A DNA stretch of 14,099 nucleotides from Planctomycetaceae bacterium (GTDB lineage: Bacteria > Planctomycetota > Planctomycetia > Pirellulales > UBA1268): contig DONH01000200.1 of assembly GCA_003509235.1 (NCBI GenBank), positions 1 through 14,099 of the forward strand. Direction: 5' to 3'. Numbering within the stretch: the stretch's first letter is position 1; each line of letters begins with the position of its first letter. The notes under the pieces are model-generated. The model saw only the letters and a program-made list of their open reading frames with translations. It made no database searches and had not been told where the DNA came from. The position numbers and the translations under genes were made by a program. Below, one piece after another: positions 6,655-14,099 of this stretch.

Positions 6655-8238
6655 ATGTCATCCAACTCCTTAAAATCGATCTTTTTTTTCGGTTGCCTCA
6701 TCATAGTTACTGGCTTGAATCTTACACCCCTTGCTCAGGCTCAAGACTCTGACGAGACAGTCGTCAATCAATCTGATATTTCTGAAAACGAAGAAACTAC
6801 AAACGAGTCTCTTTCTGAATCTATCGATGCACAGTTTGGAATAATTGTAGGCAACATGGCGAAGGTTCTCTTCTGGGAGCCGGTGCCAGCCGTGCCAATT
6901 CCTTTGATCGTGCTGATTCTCTGTTGTGGATCTCTTTTCTTTACGATCTATCACAAATGGCTCAACATTCGTGGTTTCAAACATGCCATCGACATCACAC
7001 GTGGAAGATACGACAACCCAAACGATCCTGGGGAAATCTCACATTTTCAAGCTCTTACCTCTGCCCTCAGTGCAACTGTTGGGCTTGGTAATATTGCTGG
7101 CGTTGCTGTTGCCATTCACACAGGTGGTCCCGGTGCTGTTATCTGGATGATGCTGATCGGCCTTCTCGGCATGACTGCAAAATTTAATGAATGCACCCTC
7201 GCAATGGTCTACCGAAAGGTTCGTCCAGATGGCACGGTCGACGGCGGACCGATGCACTATCTTGAGATTGGTCTGCAAGAACGCGGCTTTCCTTTTCCTG
7301 TGGCAAGAGCTTTTGGTCTTATCTTTGCCCTTTTCTGTATCGGCGGTTCTTTTGGTGGGGGCAATATGTTTCAGGCAAACCAAGCCACATCGGCTGTCCG
7401 CGGAATGCTTGGCGATATAGCAGGAATCGACTGGGTTTTTGGTAGCGTTCTCGCCTTCCTCGTTGGCCTTGTCATTATTGGTGGAATTAAGCGCATTGGG
7501 CAGGTTACTGAGAAAATTATTCCTCTTATGTGTGGCATCTATGTATTAGCTGGACTTGTCATTCTCGTTATTCACATAAAGCAAGTTCCTGATGCGGCTG
7601 TGCTCATTGTGCGATCCTGCGTGTCACCAGAGGCCGCATACGGGGGCTTTATTGGTGTACTTGTGCAGGGTATTCGTCGAGCAGTTTTCTCGAATGAAGC
7701 CGGCGTCGGATCTGCTGCTATTGCTCATGCAGCAGCAAAAACAGATGAGCCCGTCCGTGAAGGTCTCGTGGCTATGCTTGGACCGTTCATTGATACGGTT
7801 GTTATCTGCACAATGACAGCGTTGGTTGTCATTGTGAGTGGGGCCTATAACACACCGGAAGCTGGCCAAGGAGTTGAAATGACTCGATGGGCATTCTCTG
7901 AAACACTCAGTTGGTTTCCAACCATCCTCAATATATCGGTATTTCTCTTTGCATACTCGACAATGATCAGTTGGTCATACTACGGGGAGAAAGCTTGGCA
8001 ATATATTTTTGGGACAACAAAACAAGCCGTTATTGTTTATCGAATTATTTTTCTCGGATTCATCATACTCGGAGCTGTTGCGTCCTTAGATAATGTTATC
8101 GAGTTCTCTGATCTCATGATTCTGTCTATGGCCTTTCCTAATATTATCGGAGGAGTCATTCTTGCTCCCCGTGTTAAGGATCTCTTAAAAGACTATTGGC
8201 GACGATACAAAAACAACGAATTTGTTGTCTACGACTAA
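6655..8238 (+). CDS. AGCS-family sodium:alanine/glycine symporter
   Basis: A 527-residue inner-membrane transporter importing a small neutral amino acid with sodium, assigned from family hallmarks: ALSATVGLGNIAGVAVAIHT and the following GGPGAVIWM around residues 135-165, GGPMHYLE near 200, and FSNEAGVGSAAIAHAAAKTD near 343-362. Around nine to eleven hydrophobic segments follow one another from about residue 80 to 515. Unlike typical family members it starts with what looks like a cleavable signal peptide (SIFFFGCLIIVTG ... PLAQA, about residues 1-29) and an acidic, Ser/Thr-rich linker of about 40 residues before the first transporter helix. ATG 6655 is chosen over a TTG at 6622; neither has a good ribosome site. 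The stop is 20 bases before a universal stress protein gene, so an operon is likely. Alanine or glycine as substrate is family knowledge, not shown here. Confidence 0.9.
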   Translation: MSSNSLKSIFFFGCLIIVTGLNLTPLAQAQDSDETVVNQSDISENEETTNESLSESIDAQFGIIVGNMAKVLFWEPVPAVPIPLIVLILCCGSLFFTIYHKWLNIRGFKHAIDITRGRYDNPNDPGEISHFQALTSALSATVGLGNIAGVAVAIHTGGPGAVIWMMLIGLLGMTAKFNECTLAMVYRKVRPDGTVDGGPMHYLEIGLQERGFPFPVARAFGLIFALFCIGGSFGGGNMFQANQATSAVRGMLGDIAGIDWVFGSVLAFLVGLVIIGGIKRIGQVTEKIIPLMCGIYVLAGLVILVIHIKQVPDAAVLIVRSCVSPEAAYGGFIGVLVQGIRRAVFSNEAGVGSAAIAHAAAKTDEPVREGLVAMLGPFIDTVVICTMTALVVIVSGAYNTPEAGQGVEMTRWAFSETLSWFPTILNISVFLFAYSTMISWSYYGEKAWQYIFGTTKQAVIVYRIIFLGFIILGAVASLDNVIEFSDLMILSMAFPNIIGGVILAPRVKDLLKDYWRRYKNNEFVVYD

Positions 8239-8258
8239 TCAATTGAAGAAGGTGTGCT

Positions 8259-8696
8259 ATGGCACTTCATGTTTCCACTGTTGTTGTACCAATTGACTTC
8301 TCCATCGCATCAGCTGATGCAATAGAAACTGCTCTTGAGATTATTGATAGTCCATCGCAACTTCATCTCATTCACGTCATGCTGCCACTTGAGACGATGT
8401 CACCTGGTGTTTTGCTCGGCGACATCACTGATGTCTCTCGAACTGAAAAAGTAACAACTGCCCTCAAAAAACTTGCATATGATCAAGGTGCCGACGGTGC
8501 TCATCTTGCTGTTACGGTTGGAACACCTGGGCTTGAAATCGCTGACTATGCAAAACGACATGAAGCTGATCTCATCCTTATCCCATCGCACGGATACCAC
8601 GGCATGAAGCGACTCTTCTTAGGCAGTGTCGCTGAGCGAGTCTTACGTCACGCCCCGTGCAGGGTTCTTGTGCTCAGACGTACTGATAACGAATAA
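8259..8696 (+). CDS. Universal stress protein (UspA family), probably ATP-binding
   Basis: A single-domain Usp of 145 residues, the usual length. The first strand VVVPIDFS has the adenine-contacting Asp13; LHLIHVMLP follows; and the phosphate-binding segment reads SHG (110-112), nine residues, then GS (122-123), with VAERVLRHAPCRVLVLR ending the fold. The first Gly of the G-2x-G-9x-G-S/T motif is Pro109 here, a mild deviation, so ATP binding is likely but not certain. GAAGAAGG lies 6 bases before the ATG. It closely follows the symporter gene; small Usp proteins encoded beside transporters often modulate them or act under the same stress, which is inference here. Cytoplasmic. Confidence 0.92.
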   Translation: MALHVSTVVVPIDFSIASADAIETALEIIDSPSQLHLIHVMLPLETMSPGVLLGDITDVSRTEKVTTALKKLAYDQGADGAHLAVTVGTPGLEIADYAKRHEADLILIPSHGYHGMKRLFLGSVAERVLRHAPCRVLVLRRTDNE

Positions 8697-8716
8697 CCCA
8701 AAGTCACTTACAAAAG

Positions 8717-8842
8717 CTACTCGAATGTTACCAGTTCCTCGATAGCATCCTCGTCCTCAAACGGATCAAAACAACCGTCCAGTGGTCCGTAATCAGATGC
8801 AGAAATAACACGACTGGTAGATATCTGGAATGTGTCATTCAT
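8717..8842 (-). CDS. Candidate acidic mini-protein, 41 aa
   Basis: This is the main content of the 329-base gap between usp and dapL. A minus-strand frame from ATG (8840-8842) to TAG (8717-8719) encodes 41 residues: MNDTFQISTSRVISASDYGP, then LDGCFDPFEDEDAIEELVTF and a final Glu. A strong AAGAGGT (8850-8856) stands 7 bases before the ATG. The product is very acidic in its second half (FEDEDAIEELVTFE) with one Cys and no hydrophobic segment. An upstream in-frame ATG (8861-8863) would add seven residues but lacks a site. It converges on usp, whose stop is 20 bases away. I recognise no family. Support is the good ribosome site and sensible composition; without homologues it stays tentative. The rest of the gap (8843-9025) shows only short A/T-rich sequence. 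Confidence 0.42.
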   Translation of the reverse strand: MNDTFQISTSRVISASDYGPLDGCFDPFEDEDAIEELVTFE

Positions 8843-9025
8843 TATTTTGACCTCTTGCCACATGATGATACCTCACCAGTATTTGATACTGAAGGCCATC
8901 ATTGAGGGTAATCTCAACGTACTGCTTGGATTTCTTCCAGGAAGATTTTATCTTCAATAATTCAAATATACGCTAAACCCTTAATATCCTGCACGGATTA
9001 TTTACCTCCTGACAGAAAGATCGAC

Positions 9026-10285
9026 ATGTCGACTGCAAGTCCCACTAGCCCACCTACGACTGACCCTTGGTTTCAGGATCTATTCGCGGAACGGATTGGT
9101 GGAGCCGGTTATGGGAAAGGCACTGAGGTCTACAAATTTGAACTCATCAAGCGAGCCAAACGCCTTGCTTTAGCCGAACACCCCGAACGGAAAATGCTCG
9201 ACTTTGGTATCGGTGAAAATGATGAAATGGCACCCGAAAGTGTTCGGGATGTCATGAGGCGAGAAATTGATCGACCAGAAAATCGTGGTTACGCTGACAA
9301 TGGCATTCTGGAGTTCAAAGAAGCGGTCGCCGCTTTCATGGAACGGGAATTTAATGTTGTTCTTGATCCCACAAAAGAAATTAATCATTGCATTGGGTCA
9401 AAGACTGCTTATGCAATGCTTCCAGCTGCTTTTATAAATCCGGGAGATGTTACTCTCATGACTGTGCCTGGCTACCCAGTTGCTGGCACTGCAACCCAGT
9501 GGTTTGGTGGTGACGTTCATAAGCTTCCGCTTGTGCCTGAAAATAACTTTTTCCCAGACCTTGATGGTATTCCTGCAGACGTTCTCTCTCGGAGTAAGAT
9601 TCTTGTACTCTGCTACCCAAATAGCCCGACCGGTCAAACAGCGACTAAAGATTTCTACAAAAAGGTTGTCGACTTTGCAAAAAAGAATCGGATCATTGTT
9701 GTTCAAGACGCAGCACACATGATGCTTTCGTACGAAACAGCACCCCTCTCTTTTTTGTCAATCGAGGGCGCGAAAGATGTCGGTGTCGAAGTCCACTCAA
9801 TGTCAAAAGGATTTCACATGATCGGCTGGCGACTTGGCTGGGTTTGTGGTCATGAAAAGCTCGTGCAAGCTTTCGCCGATGTAAAAGATAATTGTGATTC
9901 TGGTCAATTTATCGCAATTCAAAAAGCTTCTGCCGCTGCGCTCGCAGACCCTGCTATCCCCAATCAAGTTCGGGAAAAATATCGTCGTCGACTCGAAAAG
10001 CTTGTTGGTGTTCTTCGAGGCGTTGGCTTTGATTGTGAAATGCCAGGAGGCACATACTTCCTGTACACAAAAAGCCCAAAATGCGCTGGCAAACGAACTT
10101 TTGCGAATGCTTCTGAGGCCGGTCAATTTCTGATTAAAGAACTGTCAATTTCAACAGTTCCATGGGATGACTGTGGGGCGTACACACGATTTTCAGTCAC
10201 CTATGAAGCTCCCAATGAAGCGGCTGAAGACGAACTTATGGCTGAACTTCATAATCGGTTGTCACAAGCACAATTGACATTTTAA
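9026..10285 (+). CDS. dapL: LL-diaminopimelate aminotransferase (DapL-type)
   Basis: A 419-residue fold-type I PLP aminotransferase. DapL converts tetrahydrodipicolinate plus glutamate to LL-diaminopimelate in one step of lysine and cell-wall precursor synthesis. Family hallmarks: an N-terminal FAERIGG-x-GYGKGTEVYKFE segment (20-39), RGYADNGILEFKEA (88-100), VPGYPV (147-152), CYPNSPTG with Asn199, VVQDAAH with Asp228, the cofactor Schiff-base lysine in HSMSKGFHMIGWRLGW (Lys261, with Arg269), MPGGTYFLY (339-347) and Arg388 in the carboxylate-binding RFSVTYEAP. Length is close to the family's roughly 410. The start is the ATG at 9026, with only a weak AGAAAGA upstream. The next gene begins 39 bases after its stop, so read-through into the nuclease operon is possible. 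A related class I/II aminotransferase with another substrate cannot be excluded. Confidence 0.87.
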   Translation: MSTASPTSPPTTDPWFQDLFAERIGGAGYGKGTEVYKFELIKRAKRLALAEHPERKMLDFGIGENDEMAPESVRDVMRREIDRPENRGYADNGILEFKEAVAAFMEREFNVVLDPTKEINHCIGSKTAYAMLPAAFINPGDVTLMTVPGYPVAGTATQWFGGDVHKLPLVPENNFFPDLDGIPADVLSRSKILVLCYPNSPTGQTATKDFYKKVVDFAKKNRIIVVQDAAHMMLSYETAPLSFLSIEGAKDVGVEVHSMSKGFHMIGWRLGWVCGHEKLVQAFADVKDNCDSGQFIAIQKASAAALADPAIPNQVREKYRRRLEKLVGVLRGVGFDCEMPGGTYFLYTKSPKCAGKRTFANASEAGQFLIKELSISTVPWDDCGAYTRFSVTYEAPNEAAEDELMAELHNRLSQAQLTF

Positions 10286-10324
10286 GAACACGTTCAAACC
10301 ACACCTCATGAAGGACGAGCACAT

Positions 10325-11452
10325 ATGACTATTCGCATCGTCCATACTGCAGATAATCACATCGGAATGCCGTTTCGGCAGCATGGAGATGAGGCTCGTA
10401 AACAGCTTCTCGAAGAGCGCTTCGAAGCCCTCGAACGTCTTATCGAGACTGCGAACGACAGTCATGCTGATTTCTTCATCATTAGTGGTGACCTCTTTGA
10501 TTCCACCCGTGTGAAGACGCCGTACATCGAACGTACTGTCGGCATACTAAATAAATTTTCGGGCACTTCAGTTCTTGTTCTTCCTGGTAATCATGATTTC
10601 TACGCTGGTGATGACACAGAAGTATGGAAACGTTTTCACAAGGTGTCATCAGAGTTCTCAAATATCGAACTACTTACAACAACATCCGTTGTTACTTTTG
10701 AAATGAGCGGAGAGACTATCCAGTTTTTCCCATGCCCCTGTCCATCGAAAACAGGGAAGGATCCGATGACTTCCTGGATCGCCAATGCCGAGAAAAATCT
10801 ATCGGCACTTCGCATCGGAATTGCCCACGGCAACGTCACTGGCCTCGGGCTAGACGCCAATGATCGTTATTTCACTATGACGATGCCTGACCTCGAGGCG
10901 ATCGGTCTGACAACGTGGCTACTGGGGCACATCCATGTTCCGTTTCCAACCACATCTTCAGGATCTAAGTCACAACTTTTTATGGCTGGAACGCATACGC
11001 CGGACTCAGTCCGATGCAAGCACCCTGGCTCAGCATGGCTTCTTGATTTTGAACAATCTCAATTAAAGAGCTACAAACGATTGAGCCCTGGGAAAATTCG
11101 TTTTGTACGCATTGACCGAACCCTGCATACCATAAATGATATTTCTGAACTTCAGAAAACATGTGACTCCCTTGATCCAGATACCGTGATACTGGATCTC
11201 AAACTATCTGGTCAACTATCGACTGAAGAGCAGAATGAATTACATCAGTCCATACAAAAGGTACAAAAACTATTTCGAACATGTACTGTTGATCTGGATA
11301 TTAAAAATAAAATTGATTCCGATACAATTGCAACGCTCTACCCTCAGGGCACACTTGCTGAGCGTCTCCTCTCAACACTTCTAGCTGACAATCAACACCC
11401 AAATGATGTCACGCTTGCTCATGATTTGATTCAGGAGATTTCAATCTCATGA
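10325..11452 (+). CDS. SbcD/Mre11/YhaO-type metallophosphoesterase, DNA-repair nuclease
   Basis: A 375-residue calcineurin-like phosphoesterase, the nuclease subunit of an Mre11-Rad50-like complex that trims DNA ends and opens hairpins. All metal-site motifs are visible in order: TADNHIG (Asp10, His12), SGDLFD (Asp56), PGNHD (Asn89, His90), AHGN (His168) and GHIH (His202, His204). A capping region of about 150 residues follows (from residue 215). The overall pattern and lack of a long C-terminal extension fit the YhaO subgroup better than E. coli SbcD. GAAGGA precedes the ATG by about 10 bases. The stop overlaps the next gene by four bases (ATGA), so the nuclease and ATPase are translationally coupled and made together. 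Two-metal (probably manganese) chemistry is family knowledge. Confidence 0.9.
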   Translation: MTIRIVHTADNHIGMPFRQHGDEARKQLLEERFEALERLIETANDSHADFFIISGDLFDSTRVKTPYIERTVGILNKFSGTSVLVLPGNHDFYAGDDTEVWKRFHKVSSEFSNIELLTTTSVVTFEMSGETIQFFPCPCPSKTGKDPMTSWIANAEKNLSALRIGIAHGNVTGLGLDANDRYFTMTMPDLEAIGLTTWLLGHIHVPFPTTSSGSKSQLFMAGTHTPDSVRCKHPGSAWLLDFEQSQLKSYKRLSPGKIRFVRIDRTLHTINDISELQKTCDSLDPDTVILDLKLSGQLSTEEQNELHQSIQKVQKLFRTCTVDLDIKNKIDSDTIATLYPQGTLAERLLSTLLADNQHPNDVTLAHDLIQEISIS

Positions 11453-13854
11453 GACTGACGTCTATTAGGCTCCATCCATTCGGTACATTTCAGGACATGT
11501 CATGGGATCTCTCAAGCCCGCTCGTTGTGATAAATGGCCCCAATGAGACTGGGAAGTCAACTCTGAGGCAGGCCATTTTTCATAGTCTCTTCACGCCAAC
11601 TGATCTGACTCCCGCAAGACTACGTGATTTGATTTCACCATGGTTTCCTCTTCCGGATGGCGACTATGCAGCAATCACAGTCGGAATCGAGAACGATGGA
11701 AACCACTACCGGCTTCAGAAAAGGTGGGGGTCACAGGCAGCTTCTAGTCTCACAACTCCCGATGGTTCAAAGATCGGTGAAACAAAAACTATTGCTGCAA
11801 TCCTTGAAGAATTATGTGGCCACAACGAAGCCACCTTCCGCCATGTCTTCTTCACCGGGCATGATGAATTAGAGTGTACAATTGCCAAACTTAATGCGCA
11901 CGCATTAGACCTACGCGATATTCGTAGCCTCGCTGAAACTGGAAAAGAAAGCGCCGGTGATGTTGATCAAAGAAGGCTCGAACAAGTACTCGAGGATCGC
12001 ATCAAGAACTATTTCAGTCGCTGGGATGATTCTCGCCAGCGACCGATGCGACAGAATGGTCAAGAAAAAGTTATTGGCAATGAATGGAAACAGGGTGTCG
12101 GAAAAATTCTTGCTGCTTGGTACACCTGGCAACGACTTCTAGATGATCATAAAAATATTCTCTCGCTTGAGAAAGAGATCGATGATATTACTTCGCAACT
12201 TCTTACGATCGAAGATCAAATAAAGACCGATAGGAGCTTTCTCACCAAGTTTGGAATGATGCGAGATCAGTTAGCGGAGCGAGGCATTATGGTGGAGCGG
12301 ATAACACGGCTCAAAGGAGAAGTTAGGGTACTCAAGAAAGCATTTGCTGCTTGGCCAACAGCCAAAGCGGCAGTGGATGCCTGGGAAACACAGCGGAAGA
12401 CTCTCACTAATCAGACCAATAAACTGCAGGATGAACTTGGTACAGCAAGAGCACGTGAACAAGCCGAGGGTTTTACGGCAAGCTACACTGCTATTCAGGC
12501 AGCGAAAAACAGTATGGCAGAGGCTTTGCGCGCGGTTGGCGATATTTCTCTCCTTGAACCCGACACGCTCTCTCTTATTGAGACCCTAGATTCTGAAATT
12601 GCAAGTCTTTCCCACAAGCTTGCTGCCCACTCTTTGACATACTCTATCGAGTCTCAAGCAAATAAATCTGCTCTAGTGACGGATGCAAACGAACCACCAA
12701 AATCGATTGAGATTGGTGCCGATCCGATAATCGGCACGGCATCCGGCCGCGTTCGTATTGAAGCCGCCGACCTCATTATTACAGTTGATAGTGGTGAGGA
12801 CGATATTCAGACGGTATTGGAAAACCTCAATATAAAGCGTGCATCACTTCACCAGTTGTTAGAAAAACACACGGCTGCCTCTGTTGTCGAGGCCAAAGAA
12901 CAAGCCGCTCAACATGCCGACCTGACCCATCGCCTGAAAATAAAAGAAGAGACGTATCGTGCACTCCTTCAGGGGAAGACACAGTCAGAATGGGACCAGG
13001 AGTTCAACGCTCTTGAAAGCCTCCCACCGACGCGGGAGAGCAAATCGATCGAGCAAGAATTAGAGTCTGTGCGCCATCTGATTGCTACGGGTGAAAAAGA
13101 AATAGAGATCCATCAACAGACTATTCTGGCGTGGGAGCAAGCATATACAGATCTTGAAACGCTTGGTGAAAAACTTCTTCTTACCAAGCAAACTCTCCAT
13201 AGCACTGAATCCAAACTCACATCACTTCCGGAGGTCCCCTTGGGATTTTCATCAATCGATGAGTTTCTGCACTCACTCGATGCTGCACAAGAACGAATGA
13301 ATGCAGGCAGTGAACCGCGATCTCAACTTGGTTCTAAAAGAGGGACCCTGGAAGGCCAATTGGGGGACCGACGCAGTGAAGATCTCACCGAAGAAGCAGA
13401 GGATGCGCGATGTCAATTTGATCGCATTCTTGAAGAGGGAAACTGTTACAAACGAATTAAAAAAACACTTACACAAGTTTCTCCAAATGTAAGTAACTCC
13501 CTTGATCAATTAAGTCGACGTACCGCCGAAATATTCTCGGGCATTTCATACAGTGATTCTCGGCTTGAATTTGATGATACACTTCCGTCACATATCACTC
13601 GTGGAAATATCACACTGTCACCAGAAAGACTTTCGCAGGGTGCACGTGGTGCTCTCGCAATAGCTATTCGTATAGCACTCGCAGAGTCATACCTGCAATC
13701 CTCTGATGCCTTTATCATGTTAGATGATCCATTTGTACACATGGATACGGATCGCCTCGCACAGGCTATTTCCATTTTAAAATTTTTTTCTGCAAAACAC
13801 CCTGTGATTTTTTTCACATGCCATGAGAACCAGGCAAAACTGCTTCGTAGTTAA
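11449..13854 (+). CDS. YhaN/SbcC/Rad50-like ABC-type ATPase with coiled coils
   Basis: An 801-residue partner of the upstream nuclease. Walker A is GPNETGKST (30-38); the ABC signature-like LSQGARGAL is at 728-736; Walker B with following acidic residue is AFIMLDDPF (754-762); and the switch histidine region is FFTCHE (His792). In between, two helical stretches (about 210-400 and 455-690) look like the antiparallel coiled-coil arm. No CxxC zinc hook exists; instead a short beta-prone segment (about 405-450: IEIGAD, GRVRIEAADLIITVDSG) sits at the presumed tip. That organisation and the Walker A wording resemble the YhaN subgroup. It is shorter than E. coli SbcC (about 1,050). The ATPase probably controls DNA access to the nuclease. 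Its stop lies 31 bases from the end of the opposing recD. Confidence 0.88.
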   Translation: MRLTSIRLHPFGTFQDMSWDLSSPLVVINGPNETGKSTLRQAIFHSLFTPTDLTPARLRDLISPWFPLPDGDYAAITVGIENDGNHYRLQKRWGSQAASSLTTPDGSKIGETKTIAAILEELCGHNEATFRHVFFTGHDELECTIAKLNAHALDLRDIRSLAETGKESAGDVDQRRLEQVLEDRIKNYFSRWDDSRQRPMRQNGQEKVIGNEWKQGVGKILAAWYTWQRLLDDHKNILSLEKEIDDITSQLLTIEDQIKTDRSFLTKFGMMRDQLAERGIMVERITRLKGEVRVLKKAFAAWPTAKAAVDAWETQRKTLTNQTNKLQDELGTARAREQAEGFTASYTAIQAAKNSMAEALRAVGDISLLEPDTLSLIETLDSEIASLSHKLAAHSLTYSIESQANKSALVTDANEPPKSIEIGADPIIGTASGRVRIEAADLIITVDSGEDDIQTVLENLNIKRASLHQLLEKHTAASVVEAKEQAAQHADLTHRLKIKEETYRALLQGKTQSEWDQEFNALESLPPTRESKSIEQELESVRHLIATGEKEIEIHQQTILAWEQAYTDLETLGEKLLLTKQTLHSTESKLTSLPEVPLGFSSIDEFLHSLDAAQERMNAGSEPRSQLGSKRGTLEGQLGDRRSEDLTEEAEDARCQFDRILEEGNCYKRIKKTLTQVSPNVSNSLDQLSRRTAEIFSGISYSDSRLEFDDTLPSHITRGNITLSPERLSQGARGALAIAIRIALAESYLQSSDAFIMLDDPFVHMDTDRLAQAISILKFFSAKHPVIFFTCHENQAKLLRS

Positions 13855-13885
13855 ATACTGCGTGATCAGGCCAGTGAAAAAATTC

Positions 13886-14099
13886 TTAACTCATTCGTTC
13901 TCTAAGGCCTGTCGCACGTCGAATCGGTTTTTTGACTGCTGCTTCAAGGACATCTTGCGAACTCACAATTGTCACTTTTTTGATCGCCCTGGTCACAGCC
14001 GTATAAAAAAGTTCACGAGTGACGATGCGACTACGATGTTCTGGCAGCACAACAACCGCATGCTGATACTCTGACCCCTGACTTTTATGAATAGTAATC
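13886..14099 (-). CDS. recD: RecD (exonuclease V alpha subunit) C-terminal 70 residues, partial
   Basis: The minus strand, read from the right edge, gives ITIHKSQGSEYQHAVVVLPE, then RIVTRELFYTAVTRAIKKVTI, and ends LRERMS at a TAA (13886-13888). This is the UvrD-like C-terminal helicase segment of RecD: the HKSQGSE motif and the TREL-YTAVTRA motif VI with its arginine are nearly invariant in the RecBCD alpha subunit. RecD is a 5'-3' helicase motor. Its N-terminal portion, and presumably recB and recC, lie outside the window. It converges with the YhaN-like gene. A RecD2-type helicase is the alternative; the ending GLRERMS after motif VI fits RecBCD-type RecD. Confidence 0.85.
   Translation of the reverse strand, partial: ITIHKSQGSEYQHAVVVLPEHRSRIVTRELFYTAVTRAIKKVTIVSSQDVLEAAVKKPIRRATGLRERMS

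Noticed and set aside
8933..8945. Small palindrome TCTTCC-A-GGAAGA upstream of dapL
   Set aside because: Six-base arms with no loop space cannot form a useful RNA hairpin and are common by chance; no other operator evidence.
9004..9010. ACCTCCT just before dapL, a strong Shine-Dalgarno on the minus strand (AGGAGGT)
   Set aside because: The minus-strand GTG after it opens only about 10 codons before a stop, so no gene is supported; I see no partner element for an anti-ribosome-site role.
10636..10860. Minus-strand reading frame inside the SbcD/YhaO-type nuclease gene
   Set aside because: It overlaps a gene with all five phosphoesterase motifs and shows no motif or ribosome site of its own.
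1..14099. Search for CRISPR array, tRNA, rRNA, insertion sequence, attachment sites or defence cassette
   Set aside because: No regularly spaced repeats, transposase-like frames, terminal inverted repeats or RNA-gene signatures were seen by eye; the SbcD/YhaN pair fits housekeeping DNA repair better than a defence island.

Overview
The window most resembles a member of the Planctomycetota, probably Pirellulales-like. This is inferred from gene content: a Tat-exported Gfo/Idh/MocA oxidoreductase with an SRRQFLGRT leader, a secreted leucine-rich-repeat protein, a small secreted cysteine-rich protein, an LL-diaminopimelate aminotransferase, and mostly weak Shine-Dalgarno sites. Base composition looks moderate (mid-40s % GC by eye) and even along the window, with no insertion sequence, tRNA, rRNA, CRISPR array or phage gene.

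Layout. Positions 1-872 (minus) hold the 5' part of an unknown secreted protein preceded by a two-helix membrane peptide. A 72-residue hypothetical protein (1003-1221, plus) faces a 114-residue Cys-rich secreted protein (1301-1645, minus). After a strong 15-bp-arm hairpin comes the Tat-secreted oxidoreductase (1768-3177, minus). A 283-bp divergent gap with a perfect 12-bp inverted repeat separates it from the LRR protein (3461-4570, plus). A photolyase/cryptochrome homologue (4780-6450, minus) is followed by an overlapping DUF2256 zinc-finger gene (4611-4787, minus). Divergent to these lie an AGCS-type sodium:amino-acid symporter (6655-8238) and a universal stress protein (8259-8696), probably one operon. 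A 41-codon acidic mini-gene with a good ribosome site (8717-8842, minus) sits in the next gap. Then come dapL (9026-10285), an SbcD/YhaO-type nuclease (10325-11452) and a YhaN/SbcC-type ATPase (11449-13854), the last two overlapping by ATGA. The 3' end of recD enters from the right on the minus strand (13886-14099).

How they fit. The right third is a DNA-end-processing neighbourhood: an Mre11/Rad50-like nuclease-ATPase pair converging on the RecBCD alpha subunit. The middle is light- and stress-related (photolyase-like flavoprotein with DUF2256, Usp). The left part encodes exported proteins of mostly unknown role.

Most worth attention: the photolyase homologue lacks, by hand alignment, most residues that define CPD repair, (6-4) repair and the electron-transfer Trp triad; the YhaN-like ATPase has no zinc-hook CxxC and appears to carry a small beta-rich insert at its coiled-coil tip; and several precise DNA signals (15-bp tandem duplication at a start codon, 12-bp inverted repeat, competing hairpins) are unexplained. 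I do not see a clear, wholly new multi-gene system.
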